From: Eonycteris spelaea
Lineage: Eukaryota; Chordata; Mammalia; Chiroptera; Pteropodidae
Assembly: GCA_003508835.1 (NCBI GenBank)
Contig: PUFA01000165.1
Coordinates: 3,749,001 to 3,813,000 of the forward strand
Direction: 5' to 3'
Length of the DNA: 64,000 nucleotides
This document shows, piece after piece, positions 1 to 13,904 of this stretch. A model generated the notes under the pieces. The model did not search any database. It worked only from the letters and a program-made list of their open reading frames with translations, and was not told the DNA's origin. A program made the position numbers and the translations under genes. Numbering within the stretch: position 1 is the stretch's first letter; each line of letters starts with the position of its first letter.

Positions 1-440
1 CTCATTACTTGCTTTATCAAAGCTAACAACCATTCTAATGTTATGATGAAAATACCAATTATTTTTATGATAATGAAGACTTTAAATAGCTCAGTAGGAT
101 AAATTAGATCCAAACTATGGCTTAGCTGGTTCCTTCCATCTTTGGAATACTAAACTAGAATGAAATATTTAATTTTTCTAATATGAAAACATCTCTTTTG
201 AACTATAAAGAAAAAAGATACTTCTCACTCTATTTCAAGGATGATAAACTAATTTGGGGATGGGGATGTGAAAAGTAATTTTCACCCAAGAGGCGAAGCC
301 CAGAATGAATTTAACTTAGTCAAAATCCTTAATGATAACAAGAACAGATATCAGCAATGATTGTTCACTATACAAGACTTTACCACTTTTTTTTTTTTAA
401 TAAGCCACCCACCTTGCTTAATACTTTTGTTGGAGCCTCT
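1..440. other. AT-rich sequence, nothing recognised
   Basis: No open frame of note, RNA gene or repeat family could be recognised here. A T run sits near 389-400. Probably intergenic or intronic DNA. Confidence 0.4.
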
Positions 441-441
441 A

Positions 442-674
442 GGTCAGGGTTTCTCAACCTCACAGCATTAATATTTTGATTCAGAAAATTATTTGTTGTA
501 ATTGAGTGCTGTCCTTTGTAATGTTGGGTGCTTCATAGTGTCTCTGGCCTCTGTGTATGAGAGGCCAGTAGCACTCTTCATTAAGTCATGACGAGCATTT
601 TTCCAGACTGCCAAATGTCCCCTGGACAGGAGGGAGTGGGGCAAAATAGCCCCCAGCTGAGAATTACTGCCCTA
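442..674 (-). mobile_element. MER20 hAT-Charlie DNA transposon remnant
   Basis: Near full-length copy. The start TTTCTCAACCTCACAGCATT, the middle stretch on a gene-scale CTGGCCTCTG...GCCAGTAGCAC, and the end CCCAGCTGAGAATTACTG match the reverse strand of the non-autonomous MER20 element as I remember it (about 219 bp). It is diverged and carries no protein. MER20 copies have been reported as regulatory elements in placental mammals, but nothing here shows activity. Confidence 0.8.
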
Positions 675-676
675 AA

Positions 677-1844
677 GATTTACAGTTATCTCACTTATGT
701 TATTATTGGTTGTGACCGTTTGCTAGTTTTCTTGAATTAGTGCACTGTTTAGCTTCAAAAATCATGAACATTTTACTGGATGTACTAGTATAGAAGTAAT
801 ACTCAATGATCAAATCTCTTTGTGGAATTAAATTGTTCCATAACTATCTTTTATATGTCCTTAAAGTGAACCAAATTTTTAGTTTCAATGTGCCTAATGG
901 GACCAAGATGCCTCAAATAAACTGTGAAAAGAATATATTTGCTGAAGATGGGTAAGTAGGAAAGGAAAAGTAGAGGGGGAGAGAATAATGTCCAAATAAA
1001 ATACTGTCTTCTGTGCTATCTGCATTAGAGTAATTCTTTTAAAAAGTGGACATTTACTTATGCTATGAATTCTGTTTCTGGTTATGAATTTAAATATTAG
1101 GATCATTCCTTTTATTAATAGGTACATTACATGGTACATCTTTATTGAAGAAGACATGATTAAAAATAATTAAATTCATTTAATTCTCAGGTAAATACCC
1201 AACTCTGACCAGATTATCTTAGAACTTTTAAACAATCACAAGGAAATATATATTCTTCAGATATGAAAAGAACTAGGCTTCATGTAAAACAAATTTCTCA
1301 AACTTAAGAAAAACATTTATCCTTTCCTAGAACTTCTAATAGAAACTTAAAACAAAACGCAATTTAAATACTCAGAAGGAAGAAAACCATAAGAAATCAA
1401 AACAGTATTATATTAGAGAGATGGTCAGGAGAGCTGGATTTTTGTCAAGTTTGTACCAATACATTGCCTTATGACCATAGATATGTCACTCTATCTCTAT
1501 GGGCTTCAGTTCCTCTGTAGTAGGATTAAACAGTCAAGTTAAAAGACTGCTAAGAGGGAAACCAGTCAGCTGGTAGGTCATGGAGCAAGGCTCCCAGGCA
1601 CATGTACATGTCTGCACTCACCAGCAAGAATCTCTGTGCCTGAGCAAGCTCAGAATTAAATAGCAAATAAAAACACCATGGCAGAGAGATATGGAGAGAA
1701 AAGTTGAAGGGGAGTGAGAGGAAAATATTTTATATTTTTGTATTTTTGTAACTCTAATAGAACTTTTACCACTGCTTTTTGAATAAAGGGCTGTGTATTT
1801 TCATTTTGCTCTGAGTCCCACAAATGTAGCTGATCCTATAATCA
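677..1844. other. AT-rich unassigned sequence
   Basis: No gene or clear repeat. The short open frames on the minus strand (for example 894-1157) lack domains and look like chance frames in AT-rich DNA. Confidence 0.4.
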
Positions 1845-1950
1845 ATAAATGTTCACTGAGGATCTGGCATGTTCCAGGCACTGTGCTATGTTTAGGGGAT
1901 ATGATGGTGAGCAAAACAAAGCACACTCCAGCCCTTGGGGTGTTTTAAAT
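1845..1950 (+). repeat. Ancient dispersed repeat, family not assigned
   Basis: Contains the phrase order AATAAATGTTCACTGAGG, GGCACTGTGCTATG, GATATGATGGTGAGCAAAAC, typical of an old mammalian repeat that recurs in this window near 8075, 12636, 36672 and 57760. I recognise the family by its recurring text but cannot name it reliably. Confidence 0.45.
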
Positions 1951-2089
1951 GACTTCGTCATTATTATCTTGCCTCCCCACCCTGACATTCTTTGTCAAGA
2001 CTCCTTATAAAGACATTCCCTGTATGCTGGTGAGAAATTGGCAAAATCAGTTATTGTAGATTGAGTTACTAGCTTATCAAATATTCAAA

Positions 2090-2450
2090 TTTTTATTCCT
2101 GGATAACCCTTCTGGTGGCAGTGATATGCGTTCTCTCCCTGGTGAATATAGGAGTGACCATGCAACTTGCTTTGACCGATGAAATGTGGGCAGAAGTGTT
2201 GTGTGTCACTTTGGGACAGAGGCTTTACGAGCCAGCATGTAGCTCATCAGATCTCTTTCACTTCTGCTGCAGTGATTGGCAATATTCTTAATAGATGTTG
2301 ATCCTTTAGCCTATATCCCAGGGGGTAAGCAACGTAGAGTAAAGCTGCAGCTAACATGTAGCCTAATTGAGAAATAAGCCTTGGATGTAGCCCATAACTG
2401 AGACGTAGGAGTTGTTTGTTGTTGCAGTATACTCTATCCTACACTCACTA
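2090..2450 (+). mobile_element. MaLR-like solo LTR fragment (MLT1-type)
   Basis: The segments CTTGCTTTGACCGATGAAAT, AGAAATAAGCC and GTTGTTTGTTGTTGCAGTAT occur in the order seen in old MLT1-type LTRs. The copy is diverged and non-coding. The subfamily is uncertain, and another non-autonomous LTR family is possible. Confidence 0.45.
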
Positions 2451-2454
2451 ATCT

Positions 2455-5400
2455 GCCAATTTATGCCCTTACACTTGGGGGAGAATAAACTCTATAATAT
2501 CCTCAGAGATTTAGCATGAGAGATGGGATCTCTAAACACATAATGTCTCTACTGTATCCAGAAAACAATCTTCAAAACAGAGTATTGAAATCCTTTTTCC
2601 TAATAATCAACTTCCCCACAATTATCTTTATAGCCATCTCCTATCACTCATAATCAAATTATTGACTTCAGTTGATGAGCGTTTAATTTGACTAATTTTA
2701 CGTCTTATCTGGTACCATCTATTTCAAAGGTTAACTTGGCTCTGAGTCACTCACATACCACCATCACATTGTGATGGAAAAAATATAGAAATATTAGAGG
2801 TTTAAAGCTTTTTTTTTCATTTATCAAACACTTGAAAATGTTCATCTATTAGCTACATTTTCTCTACTTTTTCTCCATATCTTAGAGATGCAGACCAAGA
2901 ACTGACTAAAGCTACTGAATTCAAATATTTACATATTCACTAAATCATTACAAAAACTTATTGTGACCTACTATGTGCCAGATGCTGCTATAGACATTGA
3001 ATTTCCCGGTACCTAGTATAGCTTCAGAAATGTACATAGTGGTTAATAAATATTTGTTGAAAAAATTTGGAAATTCGTGAATTAAGTATGCACTAAACAA
3101 CCTCATAAAACCTATAAGGTTTTCAATGTATTTTCTAGACCCGCTGCTTTTTTTTTTTTTTTTTTGTCTCTGAAAGGCAATGCCAAAAAAAGGAGAAGGG
3201 AAAAGTAAAGACCATTGCAAGTTAGCAACCTGAAAGGCAGAACAGTGTAAAAAACCCCAAACATTATAAACACATTATTCACAGGAACATTTAAACATAA
3301 AGCAACATGAAACAGTATTGGTAAAGAATTAGTTCTGTTTCCGTTTTGTCTGAAGGTAAATGCTGAGATATCTTAGGGTGTATACATTTTCCAAATCACT
3401 CTAATTTATCTATTTTGATCATTTCTAAAGTCTCCATTGGGTAAACCACCTCTTCACCCCTGGTATGGTTCAGTTTTGTCAAATTTACAAGCCAACTAGT
3501 AAAATGCATATTTAAAACAAACTATTTTCGTATGTGCATTAGTATGATTAAAGAACAATAGTCTTTACTCAGCTTAGATTAGTGAATCCTTCATTTAATT
3601 ACAACCATAAAGGTTAGAAACTTTTTATCATACACACATATTCTCTGGGAATTATCTGGCTCTGAAATATAATTAATAATCCTCTGTCATGCTTTCATTA
3701 TGTGCACTACTCTCCAGAGCCATTGCTTTCTTCTTTCTTCATTCATATTCCTCTGACCTTCCCCCTCACTGTTACCACAGACCTCAGGTGAATTTTGTCA
3801 AATGCTCAGAAATGACTGGCCATTGTCAACCTATTTGTCAACCAAATTATCATTTCACAAACATGAGATCTCTGCATATGTGTAGCTTTTTCCATATATA
3901 GCAGTCCAAGTATTAACATGGATGGCATCTGTCAATGTTGACACAAATTAAATTTCAAAACTACTGTAAATAATAAAGCAGTCATATAAAGATTATTTCT
4001 CTGGAGCATAAGCTACCAGTAAACATTATTTGCATACTGTGCTTACAGCTGTTTCAACATGAGCTGTTTGCTGTGGTCCATTTTAAAATGATTTGATTTC
4101 TCAGATTCTAGGATAGTTGAAAGTTTGTATGTCAAACTATTTAAGGAAGTTTAGTGACCTTTTTTTATTTTTAGAGATGTGCATATATGACGTAAGAACA
4201 ATAAAATGAAGTGGGTAATGTGTCTTCAGGAGAAATCATTAGGGTTTTAAGGCACGAGAATTCATCATTAACTCAATTCCAAAGGGCTTCAGGGTAGACC
4301 ATGTTTCCTGTCCCAGCAAAGACCATGTACTTTCCTCGTACAACTCAATGGAGTAGGATGGCTCAGCTACACCATTCTCAACTCAGTGTGAGAGGACATG
4401 ATGGTCTTCCATACCAATGACAGACATAACAGAATCAAGCATACGTTCACGAACATGGTAACCATTTACATTGGTCTCTGACAATTTTCTGTGGATGCAA
4501 TTTAATTACATAATGCTATAACTTTCCTACCTATCATTGTGCAATTGGAAATCATAAAATCTAATTGCTCAGTGGAACTGATAAATAATGTGTGTTGGCA
4601 TTTTTTCTTTCAAAAAGAGCAGAACTAATCTTTTTTAGATAATGGAAAGCCTGATTTTCATGGTTTACATAGAAGAATTCTCCATGGTTTCTCACTAATT
4701 GAAGACCTATTTAACATAGAAAAAAAAATTAATGTCTTATGACTTTCTTAACATATTTTATTCTCTTTTTCAATGTTGGTATATATATCACTATTACCAT
4801 CACTATCACTATCTGTATAACTATCCTGAGATCCAACAGTAACCAGAGTAGCCAACTCTTTCAGACCACGGACTTGAGTATTTCTTTAAATATTATTTGT
4901 GATCTTTTCTGTGCTGGAGCTTCTCCTGTTTCATTAAGATGAAGAGGCCAGCCTGACATATTCTCATCATATGTCATGTATTTAAAAAGAACATTTAAGA
5001 TTTTAAATATAAAAGCACTTGCTAAATGCATTTATAAATTAAGTGCTAATATCAGTGAAATAGTGACTTTTGTTCATTGACTGATAGCCATCGTAGTTAT
5101 TGTGTGTGTGCACACAGGCCCACAGTTATGCATATTATAGAGTAATAATTTCTCTTTCAAAAATCAATCCCATCAAAAGAAAAATTTGTAAACTGTTTTT
5201 CTTTTATCCGAAGGTATGTGGTTTTGATGTAGGACGAATTATCTGTAGACACCCATTTGTAGAACATTAATAGCAGGAGAATCAGATAAGGGACTGAGGA
5301 AATGACAGGAATGGTTATATTTTGATAGCATGACTGCTGTAATTCTGCTGCAAAAAGGCAGATATGAATTTCCTTTATGAATCAGTATCCAAATAAAGCC

Positions 5401-7865
5401 CAGCTCTGAACATATGACCAACTCCTTTATGGACAGAAACAGGCGTTCCATATGAATTTTATAAAGAAATATTCACTTGTCTACTTACCCATATGTCAAC
5501 TATTCCTTTCTAATCGGACCAGGTATTCGATTTACAGGGTAGTTTCTTCCTAAAGAACTTTTCATAGGTTATCATGAGAGAGACAACAACCAAACACTGA
5601 ACTAAACAAAACCGTAAAGCCTGAGAAAATAAACAAGAAGGACTGGAGTCTTTTTAATCCTATGCAAGGATACTCAGACATAATGGAGTGGAAATTGTAG
5701 TTTTGCTTTATGTTGAAAAGTATGTTCCTCCCTACATTTCTTAGTTCTGTAATCAAACACGAAGGGCACATTTGTGATTTCTGCAGGCTAATATTCATAT
5801 CTCTTTCTTAAAGTGAAACCTTCCTACACTCCTAACTTATGGTCTTCTGTTGAAACTGATTTTAACTCCAGGACCTAAGAGCAGAGACAAAGCACATCAG
5901 AATAGTCCATGCCCCAGATACAATGACTGATTTAGACAAATGACCTAAGTCTGGCCCTTTAGAGTCAGGTAGAGAGAGTACTGGGGCTTTACTTACACAA
6001 TTTTCAGGGTAGTTCAATACAGTTGTCTAAGTTGTACACTGGAGAAAGGCACTAGATCTGAGAGGGTACCATTTTATTGATACATCTTCATTATTTTGAG
6101 ATTTTTTCTTATTTTATCATAACTGTGTTAACTCTAGTATAAGTAATTTTTATACTCATCTTAATTTTTTTGGTAGATGTTCATATGTCTTGTTCTATCA
6201 ACATATTAGGACAATTTCCAACAGAAGAAAGTTAGACAGTTGATTTAACAAGATTATATAGATCATTATGCTTTGACCTATGAAGAATAATCAAATTTGA
6301 GAATTAAAAGACTGTACCAACTTAGCATCATCAAAAATAGTGTGTGATTCTAAGCAAGGACCTTAAAAAGTAGATTCTGAAATTCAAGACAATGATATAT
6401 TTCCAAAAATATTCACTTCCAAATGCATTGTTTAATATTAATTTAGTATGATGTTTAAAACAAAATTAATATTATAAGCCACTTTATGACCAATAAAATC
6501 CGACACACATAAAACACTTGAAAGCACCAAAATAAATAACAATTCTTTGAAAGAAATAGCAATGTTTTAAAAACATATATAATTGAAGGTACATAAATGT
6601 AAAATATTTTAACATTTAACATTGACTTCTCCACCATAGAAAATATTAGATTCATTTCAAATATGAATACAATGATTATACCTTTATGACCCACTAAATT
6701 TTAAAATTTATTTTTCTTCTAAGTTATTTAACATATATCAGCTTTAAAATCCAAGTTTTTAGTAGTTTGCTGTTAGATGAGATATAATTTGAAAAATTGC
6801 AATGAACATAAACTATTCCAACAATGTAAAATATAAACTTGAAATTGACCAAGAAACATAGTGAGGAATGTGATACTGAAGGGACATCAATACATGAGGA
6901 TCTAAAGTTATACACAGTTTTCTAATATTTAGAATGTCTCTCATTGCAGTACTGAAATATTCATGGTGATAATTCACCAGAAAAAAATCCAATGTTTTTA
7001 TTTAAAAATATTTAGGATATATTTAACGTAGTTGATATTGGTCACTAGTCAAGAACTTGATTTCTCAAAATTAAAATGTGAATGACCTGCATTCTTTATT
7101 CTCTCTAGAAAGATGGTCAAGTCTGTGGTTTGATAGTTGACACAGATAAGCTTTGAAACTATTATATTTTGTTTTCCTGAAAGGAAGACAGGTTCATTGT
7201 TTTATACCAATTAGCATTCACTAGTGTCTTCAGATTCTTAATTTTTGTGATTAAAAATTTACATATTATACTATGTTATTTTCCATAGTGTGATTTATGG
7301 GCTTTATTTTGAGTGCTTTATGTATGTTCCTATAATTATTATTGCTAAATCATATATAAGCTTTTGAAATTTCCTTGAGAAAAGGGTACCTTTTTCTAAT
7401 TTGTACGAATATGTTATATGGGCTGGAAGCAGCCTTGACTACTGGGGAAGGAAACTTCCTCTTCCCACTGACATGAAAGAGAATGCATAATGCCTAGAGC
7501 TGCTAGAATGACCCACCTGCTATAACACCAAGGAACTGGAGAAAAAAACTGGGTCTTGATGATATAATTTGAGCATTGATCAATCCTCTTTATGCTCTCA
7601 CCTTCAATCTGTTCAGTTTAGTGAGCTGACACATTTATTTATCTTAATTTGTATTTTTGCTCAAGTAGTGGAAATTTTTGACAATGTTAACAAAAAAAAT
7701 CTCAATGATACAAATCCCATGGGGAGTGTTCATTTACAAACAACCGTTTCTGATGGCTAGAGGGAAAAGTGTTAGGTAAATTTGTCTGTGAGTCTCTCAT
7801 TATACATAATCTGGGTTTCTTTCCACATCTGTGCATAATGGTTAATGATATGGTTTTGTTATAAG
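2455..7865. other. Long AT-rich stretch without recognisable genes
   Basis: About 5.4 kb of AT-rich DNA. The frames present are short (under 100 codons), lack domains and overlap on both strands. Minor features are a T run at about 3148-3165, an L2/MIR-like scrap near 2955-3062 ending in AATAAATATTTGTTGA, an (ATCACT)-like tract near 4785-4815 and a short TG run near 5100. No splice-bounded conserved exon could be recognised. Confidence 0.4.
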
Positions 7866-7867
7866 GC

Positions 7868-7982
7868 AGGCATAGGTTCAAATCCTTCTTGCCATAGCAT
7901 AGAGTCCATGAGAAAATTAAATGAGACAATTAGCTATAATACCTTGGTTTTAGTAGGTGCTCAGAAAATGATAATTATTATT
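7868..7982 (+). repeat. MIR SINE fragment
   Basis: Carries the MIR 3' half: GGTTCAAATCC, then AAATTAAATGAGACAATTAG, then AGTAGGTGCTCAGAAAATG. Diverged as expected of an ancient mammalian tRNA-derived SINE. Confidence 0.65.
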
Positions 7983-8074
7983 ACAGCTTAATTCTTCCTT
8001 TCCTCTTCAAGATGCTACATATCTTTGTTCATACTATGATTGATACTGATTTTACCATTAAATTATAAATTCAC

Positions 8075-8265
8075 TATTGCATTTGACAAATATTCCAACT
8101 GTATGCTTGGTATGTCCTGGACTGAAGATATAATGGTGAATAAAAAAGATAAAGCATGTTTTCCATTTTCATGGAGCTTATGTTAGAGTGGATAAAAATG
8201 AATGAGGAAGCAAATTAACAAATAAAACTTCAAAGAGATAAGCACTATAAAGACAACAAGATTAT
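8075..8265 (+). repeat. Ancient dispersed repeat, family not assigned
   Basis: Phrase order TGACAAATATTCC, GAAGATATAATGGTGAATAA, TTTTCATGGAGCTTATGTTA, GATAAGCACTATAAAGA. Same unassigned family as at 1845 and 12636. Confidence 0.45.
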
Positions 8266-9399
8266 GGGATTTAGAGTACCTGAGGTACGGGGTCTTTAAA
8301 TTGGGAAGACATTTAAGTTTGAAGGGTGGCAGCATTTTAATAAGGATAGAATGCAACAGAGAAGGTAGAATTTTGGATATCAAACAGTATATGTGAGACA
8401 ATTTACTTAGTTAAGAATCCTTCCTGGGTCTCTGAATTCACATGGTATTTTTGGTTTGTAAATTCTATGTTTTCAGTCTGAATGTTCCATCACTTTGAGA
8501 CCCATTTTCTAGTTAGGAAGTGAAATTTCCATTCATATCACCTAATTTATCACTAGGCATTTTGGGGAAGGATTGTATATATTTATTTAACATTGATGAT
8601 ATTAAAAATGAGCAGTTTCCCTTTACAATAGATATTTTTAACATTTAAGAAGGCTAACATAGTCAGTCATATTAGACACCAATGAAGTGACAACGGCAAT
8701 TCATAAGTCTCTGGTGCAATGATTAGCTATTATGCATATTTACATATTGGTGACTCTTAACTTTAGGCTCTCCTTCTCACATCTCCTCCTTATGTCTTTC
8801 CAGTCCTGGGGAAGCCACTCTCTCATGAATTCTTAAACTCTCCAGATAAAATTAATATGCTAAATCAAAATACTTTTCAAAATTTCCAGTCTTTTAAAAT
8901 GTTTTCCCTGCTCATCTAAACAGAGTGAGAATCAAATAATAAAAATAAAATACATAATTTGATTCAAGGAAAATTGGAGGCAAATTTCTAATTAAAACCA
9001 CAAATAAAAACTAGACAAAGCCATAAATCCAGTAACTTTTAGAAAATTAATGTCATATTATTTATGTGTGATTGAACTGTTACTGCTAAGTGTAGTAGAT
9101 GATATAGACCCAAATACATTGCAGAAACTGTAGAATTTATATACCTGGAGATAACCTTACCTACAAGACTACTCTAGACAGATAATAGAGTACTAGAAAA
9201 GTTATCTGAACTGTTCTTATACTGAACTTCTTTCTTATACTGAATTTTAAAATTGGGCAAATATTTCTTATCCAAGCTAACCCAAGTAATTTTTATCTTT
9301 TGCAAAATGAGATAAAAATAAACATACTAAGTAATTTGCTTCCCTCATTGTATTCTAAAATGGACTTTGGTCCTGGAAAATGTGGGATGAGAAATAATA

Positions 9400-9595
9400 G
9401 TTAAAGTTAGTAATGTTTATTAGGCACATTGTGACGTGCTGAGAAACACATTAAACTTTTAATATATATTATCTCAATTATACTTTTATTATTAGAAACA
9501 GAAGTCTGTATAAGTTAATGGCTTTACAAACTCATGTGGTGGAGCTGGCATTTAGCCAGTCTTTGCTGTTTTTACCCACTACATAATGCTGCCTT
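9400..9595 (-). repeat. MIR SINE, reverse orientation
   Basis: Shows the reverse-orientation MIR pattern: a size-class phrase near TAATGTTTATTAGGCACAT, ATTATCTCAATTATAC in the middle, then GGTGGAGCTGGCATTTAGCC. Diverged. Confidence 0.6.
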
Positions 9596-10017
9596 GAAAT
9601 GTCACCAAATGTTTACAGAAAAGGTGTGCAAATTTGTGGCAGAAAGTGGTTGAAAATATGTGAATTAAGCCGTAATTGGTCTCATGAGGAAGCATGAGGT
9701 GGGCTAGTGCTAGAATATGGACTCTAAAGAAAAATCTCTTCTCTTGTACATAAAGACTTAGCACTAAGATAGCACCCCAAGTGGTGTAGCTACTATCTTA
9801 GGCGGCCTTGTCCACAGTGGCCTGAAATTGGGTTGAGACACTGGAGACAAATAACTCAGTGGTTGGGACAGATTTTCACATAATATGGTTTCAGAGCTCC
9901 TCTGTAGCTCCTCTGAAAACTGGGTCGGTCTATCCAGTGGGGAGACTCAATTAATTTGTATGAGACCAAGTTTATACTGTTTTGTCAAAATATATTTTTG
10001 GTAGCATGTAAATTTAA

Positions 10018-10050
10018 ACACACACACACACACACACGCACATACACACA
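10018..10050. repeat. (CA)n microsatellite
   Basis: An interrupted CA dinucleotide run with one CG and one TA interruption. Confidence 0.9.
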
Positions 10051-10283
10051 CAAAACTAACGTCTAAGTTCAAATGATTGTTTCTATGACTTTGAAAACTA
10101 AGCTCAGGCAAACCTGGGTGGTATATAAGTCTTGGATTCCCTCCCCACCCCGCACTATGAATCATTGTAATTATTTGATCTAGTAAGGAAATATACTATA
10201 TTTCTATAATTCTAAGGGATCTAAAGTGCCTATTACTTCCTTTTAAAAATTATTCAAAAAATTTTTCTTTTCTCTGTCTTTTT

Positions 10284-10721
10284 TATGGTTTGAATTTTTC
10301 CCCTCCCCCTCCCTGAAGATATGTTGAATTCTTAACCCTAGCACCTGTAAATGTGACTTTACTTGGAAATAAACTTTGTAGATACAATGAAGTGAAGATA
10401 AGGTCATTAGGGTGGGCTCTAACCCAATATGACTGGTGTCCTTATAAAAAGAGGAAAACACCAGAAGAAACAGACACACAGGGAAACACCCTATGATGAC
10501 AGAGAAGAGGATAAGTTATGCAGCTACAAGCCAAGGAATGTCAACAATTGATGGCTACCATCAGATGCTAGAAAGAGAGGAGAAAGAATTCTACCTGAAG
10601 TTCAGGGAGAATGGCCCCATGACACATTGATTTCAGCCTTCAGAACTGTGGGAAAATGGATTTCTAATAAGCCACTCAGTTTATGGTACTTTGTTTTGAC
10701 AGTCCTAAGGAACTAATACAG
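10284..10721 (+). mobile_element. MLT1-type MaLR solo LTR
   Basis: About 438 bp. The start TATGGTTTGAATTTTTCCCC, the middle GGTCATTAGGGTGGGCTCTA and TGGTGTCCTTATAAAAAGAG, and the end CAGAACTGTGGGAAAATGGA with GCCACTCAGTTTATGGTAC and ACTAATACA give the classic MLT1 order. No internal MaLR sequence adjoins it, so it is a solo LTR. Confidence 0.85.
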
Positions 10722-12244
10722 TCTTTCATATTTTTATTTTTACTCAAATTTGCATGAAATGACACATCCCGATAGGGATTTGCTACTATGTAGTTATGTG
10801 GTCTACTCCAGGGACTTTTTTCCTGGTCACTGACACCAAACAAAAATATATAACCAAACAACCAAATAAATCTTCTTTGGCAATTTTTTCCTTGGTAACT
10901 TCACTTATTCGCCTTCTTATAAATAGACCCAATACTTCAATAGCAGCAAAAGTAATTTTGTGTTCTTAATTCCCATTTTTAAACTGAGACTTTCCTAAGT
11001 CACTCATCAACTTCTTTAAGTAATTAAATAGTTTCTGTTATATTTCAATGCTGTTTGAAAAAAATGAATTGTAACAACATTATACAAGATTTATCTCACT
11101 TCCTGGGTACCCAGGAGTGGTTATCATTCCATTATTAGTACAAATCCTGTTAACAAGGTATTATTTCCAAACTTTATAGACATCTTGATGTCTAGAGGGA
11201 ACACAGGATATGCTGGAGTTCCAAATCCTATCCTTCATTCATATTATTTAAAAGAGTTACATACTGAAAAACTAGTAATAATAGAAATATAAAATGATAA
11301 TCAGAAAGACCTTTAAGCTCAGTTTATATATAAGGCAGTCTCAAAAAGATTTTTCACTGTGGTTAGATATTTGCTTGTGTTGAATTGGGCTTTTACAAAT
11401 AAAATACTGTAGTATTTCATTTGAATTTTGGATAGTTCATTCTAAATGCATCTTTCTTTTTAACATGTGCTCACATCAGGAATATATCATTTAAATCACT
11501 CAGCTATTGAATGATTTCTACTTTAATATGCAACAGGATAAGAATATAGTTAGAATGCTTCCACTTGCTTTCAGACACCTTCATTTTGACATATTTAATA
11601 TCCAATTTCAGATTTCTATCATTTTGAAATAGCTCTGCCTTATTCTGTGGGTAAAATCATTACCATACACTTCAATTTTCTACTAATGTAATGTCTACTT
11701 TGTTATGTGAGTGTAGCCCTAATATTTGAAATTCTAGAAAGAATATTTCCAGGATAACACAAGGACATAAAAAGCTTTTATTTTATTTTTTAATGTTTTA
11801 ATAAGGAGAAGGACTGTGGTTCTTTAACTGATTTTCAAATGCATGTCAGCAAACCAGTAGCTTCCTATAAAAATTTTGCTTCTTTGCACATTTTTGAATT
11901 CTTCTTAAGAATTTCCATAACCAAGGAACATGGAACAAAGACATTTTCCTCGTCCCTCTTTAGACAGAATAAATGGCTAAATTTGAGCATTATGTTAGGG
12001 TCAATCAAAAGCCCCTTTCCCAAAATCTTACTTCATCAGAAGTAGAGCATTGAGAAGGATTTTCATTATGTCTATGAATTTAGTTAAAAGCACTGTTGTT
12101 CTAGAAGCCCCCTGTTATAGAAGAAAAATGTGTGTTCTTGAGAGGGGTAACTTGGTAATATGGAAATATCTACCTGTGTAGCTCTTTATCAAGTAAAAAT
12201 GCTTTTCTTCATTATGTCTCATTTGATTCTCAATAATGCTTGTG
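10722..12244. other. AT-rich unassigned sequence
   Basis: No recognisable gene or repeat. The open frames at 10676-10861 and 11839-12045 are short and without domains. Confidence 0.35.
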
Positions 12245-12249
12245 ACAGA

Positions 12250-12460
12250 AGGGGCTAAAATTTACTGAGTATTTACTATATACCCAGGTACCTTGCTATA
12301 TACTGAGAAGGAAATACGCAGTCCTCTCAACAACCTATGAGGTAGATTATTAACAGTTACTTTAAAAATGAGAAAACTGAGGTAGTGTACCTAGATTATA
12401 CACAGCTAGTAAGTAGTAGAGCTGGAATTGAACTTAGATATTCTGACTCTAGAACTTGTA
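12250..12460 (-). repeat. MIR SINE, reverse orientation
   Basis: TTTACTGAGTATTTACTATA, CCTCTCAACAACCTATGAGG, AATGAGAAAACTGAGG and TAGAGCTGGAATTGAAC appear in MIR reverse order. Confidence 0.8.
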
Positions 12461-12464
12461 TTTT

Positions 12465-12635
12465 GGCCCTGAATCATTAGTCCCATTTTATAAATACAGA
12501 AACTAAAACTTAGAGAATACTATTTTCCCTGTTGGTTTATATAGTTAGCAAATGTTAAAGCAGAGATGGGAATTCAGGTCTCCTTGGCTTCCGGTCCCAT
12601 GGTCTTTCCTGTAGACTAAACTGCCACATCTGTCC
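12465..12635 (-). repeat. MIR SINE, reverse orientation (second copy)
   Basis: A second MIR-like unit directly after the first: CCCATTTTATAAATACAGAA, AGCAAATGTTAAAGCAGAGA and GGGAATTCAGGTCTCC, ending in TAGACTAAACTGCC. Confidence 0.65.
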
Positions 12636-12795
12636 CATTCATTCAAAAGGGTTTACAGAGTACATCCTATGCGCCAGATATTTTCCTAAGCATGGGGATA
12701 TGACAGTGAACAAGACAGACAAGGACTCTGTTCTGAAACTTTTATTTTCGTGTGTGGGAGTAAATGATAAGTAAACAAATGAGAAAGAGAACAGA
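12636..12795 (+). repeat. Ancient dispersed repeat, family not assigned
   Basis: CATTCATTCAAAAGGGTTTA, GCGCCAGATATTTTCC, GATATGACAGTGAACAAGAC. Same unassigned family as at 1845. The overlapping minus-strand frames (12639-12911) are not genes. Confidence 0.45.
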
Positions 12796-13900
12796 GATTC
12801 AAAAAGAAAAAAGAAAACCAGGCTGAGAAGAAAATGAAAAAGAAAGTGATGTGTAAGTGGCTGAGAAAGCTTATTGCCATTGTCACCTGCAAGCACACAA
12901 ACTCCATTCACTGTTCAGCGTAGTTAACTGTTATTTGGAAAAGCTATGCATGAAAAGAGCATGATAAATTTCGATGGGGACACCCGGGGGTACCTTGAGT
13001 AGGAAATTCCCTCTTGGACATGAGTACAGTGCCTGACACATAAGAGATGCTCAAAAAATATTCATTGAATTTAATTGCCTTTCTAGGGAACTTCTTGGAA
13101 TCTCTAAAGCAATAATAGATCACTGGGCTGGACTGGAAGTAAACACCTCTCTGTCTAATAGTTTCATTAAGTTGAAGTTTTATATAATTATTACCTTGCT
13201 TTTCTAACTCCAACAAAGAATATTTATTTCATCCTTTTAATTAGAGTAAAAGAAAACATCTGCTCTTTGTTATTGGTCATCAAAACTATCTTAAATGGAT
13301 TTAGGTTTGTGTTAAATATAATTTTTTCAAGAAAAATTATAAAAAGTTCTAAATACTTTTTGTTAAAAAAGATAAAATAATAAAATAAAAATGAGTAATT
13401 AACAAAAAATGAACTAGTATAAAATGAACTAAAAATACAAAGCATAAACTTACCCAGAAATCTATTCTAAAATACGTATATTTAATTAATCCTTTCATAC
13501 TGAAACATAATCCCATTTTCAATTTGGCCTTAAGTGATATTCTTTCTTGTTTTCCCAAATAAGCATAATTTATCAGTCGTCTGAGAAACTTCTGATAATT
13601 TTCAGAGTACTGGCTGAGTCTCCAATGCCAGTTTTTAACTCAGTTGTGATCCCATTATCTTAACTAGTTCAGGTAATGCTCTTTTTGATTTAAAAAAGAC
13701 ATCTTTTCATCACAGAGGTGTAATCTGCCTTTAATTCTGCTTTACTTTTCCTCACCCAGCCAGGTGGCTACTTTGCTCCTCATCATCTGATAGAGTTACT
13801 CTAGTCTACTGTGATACTTTTAGACAGCTTCTCTTGAGCTTTCCTGAGACTCTTTGTTTATTTGTTTGTTTTTGCATAGAAAGCTGCTCAAGATTACTTA
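12796..13900. other. AT-rich unassigned sequence
   Basis: No gene or repeat family recognised. A scrap near 13020-13075 with GTGCCTGACACATAAGAGAT resembles the 3' end of a MIR or L2 copy. Confidence 0.35.
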
Positions 13901-13904
13901 AGTA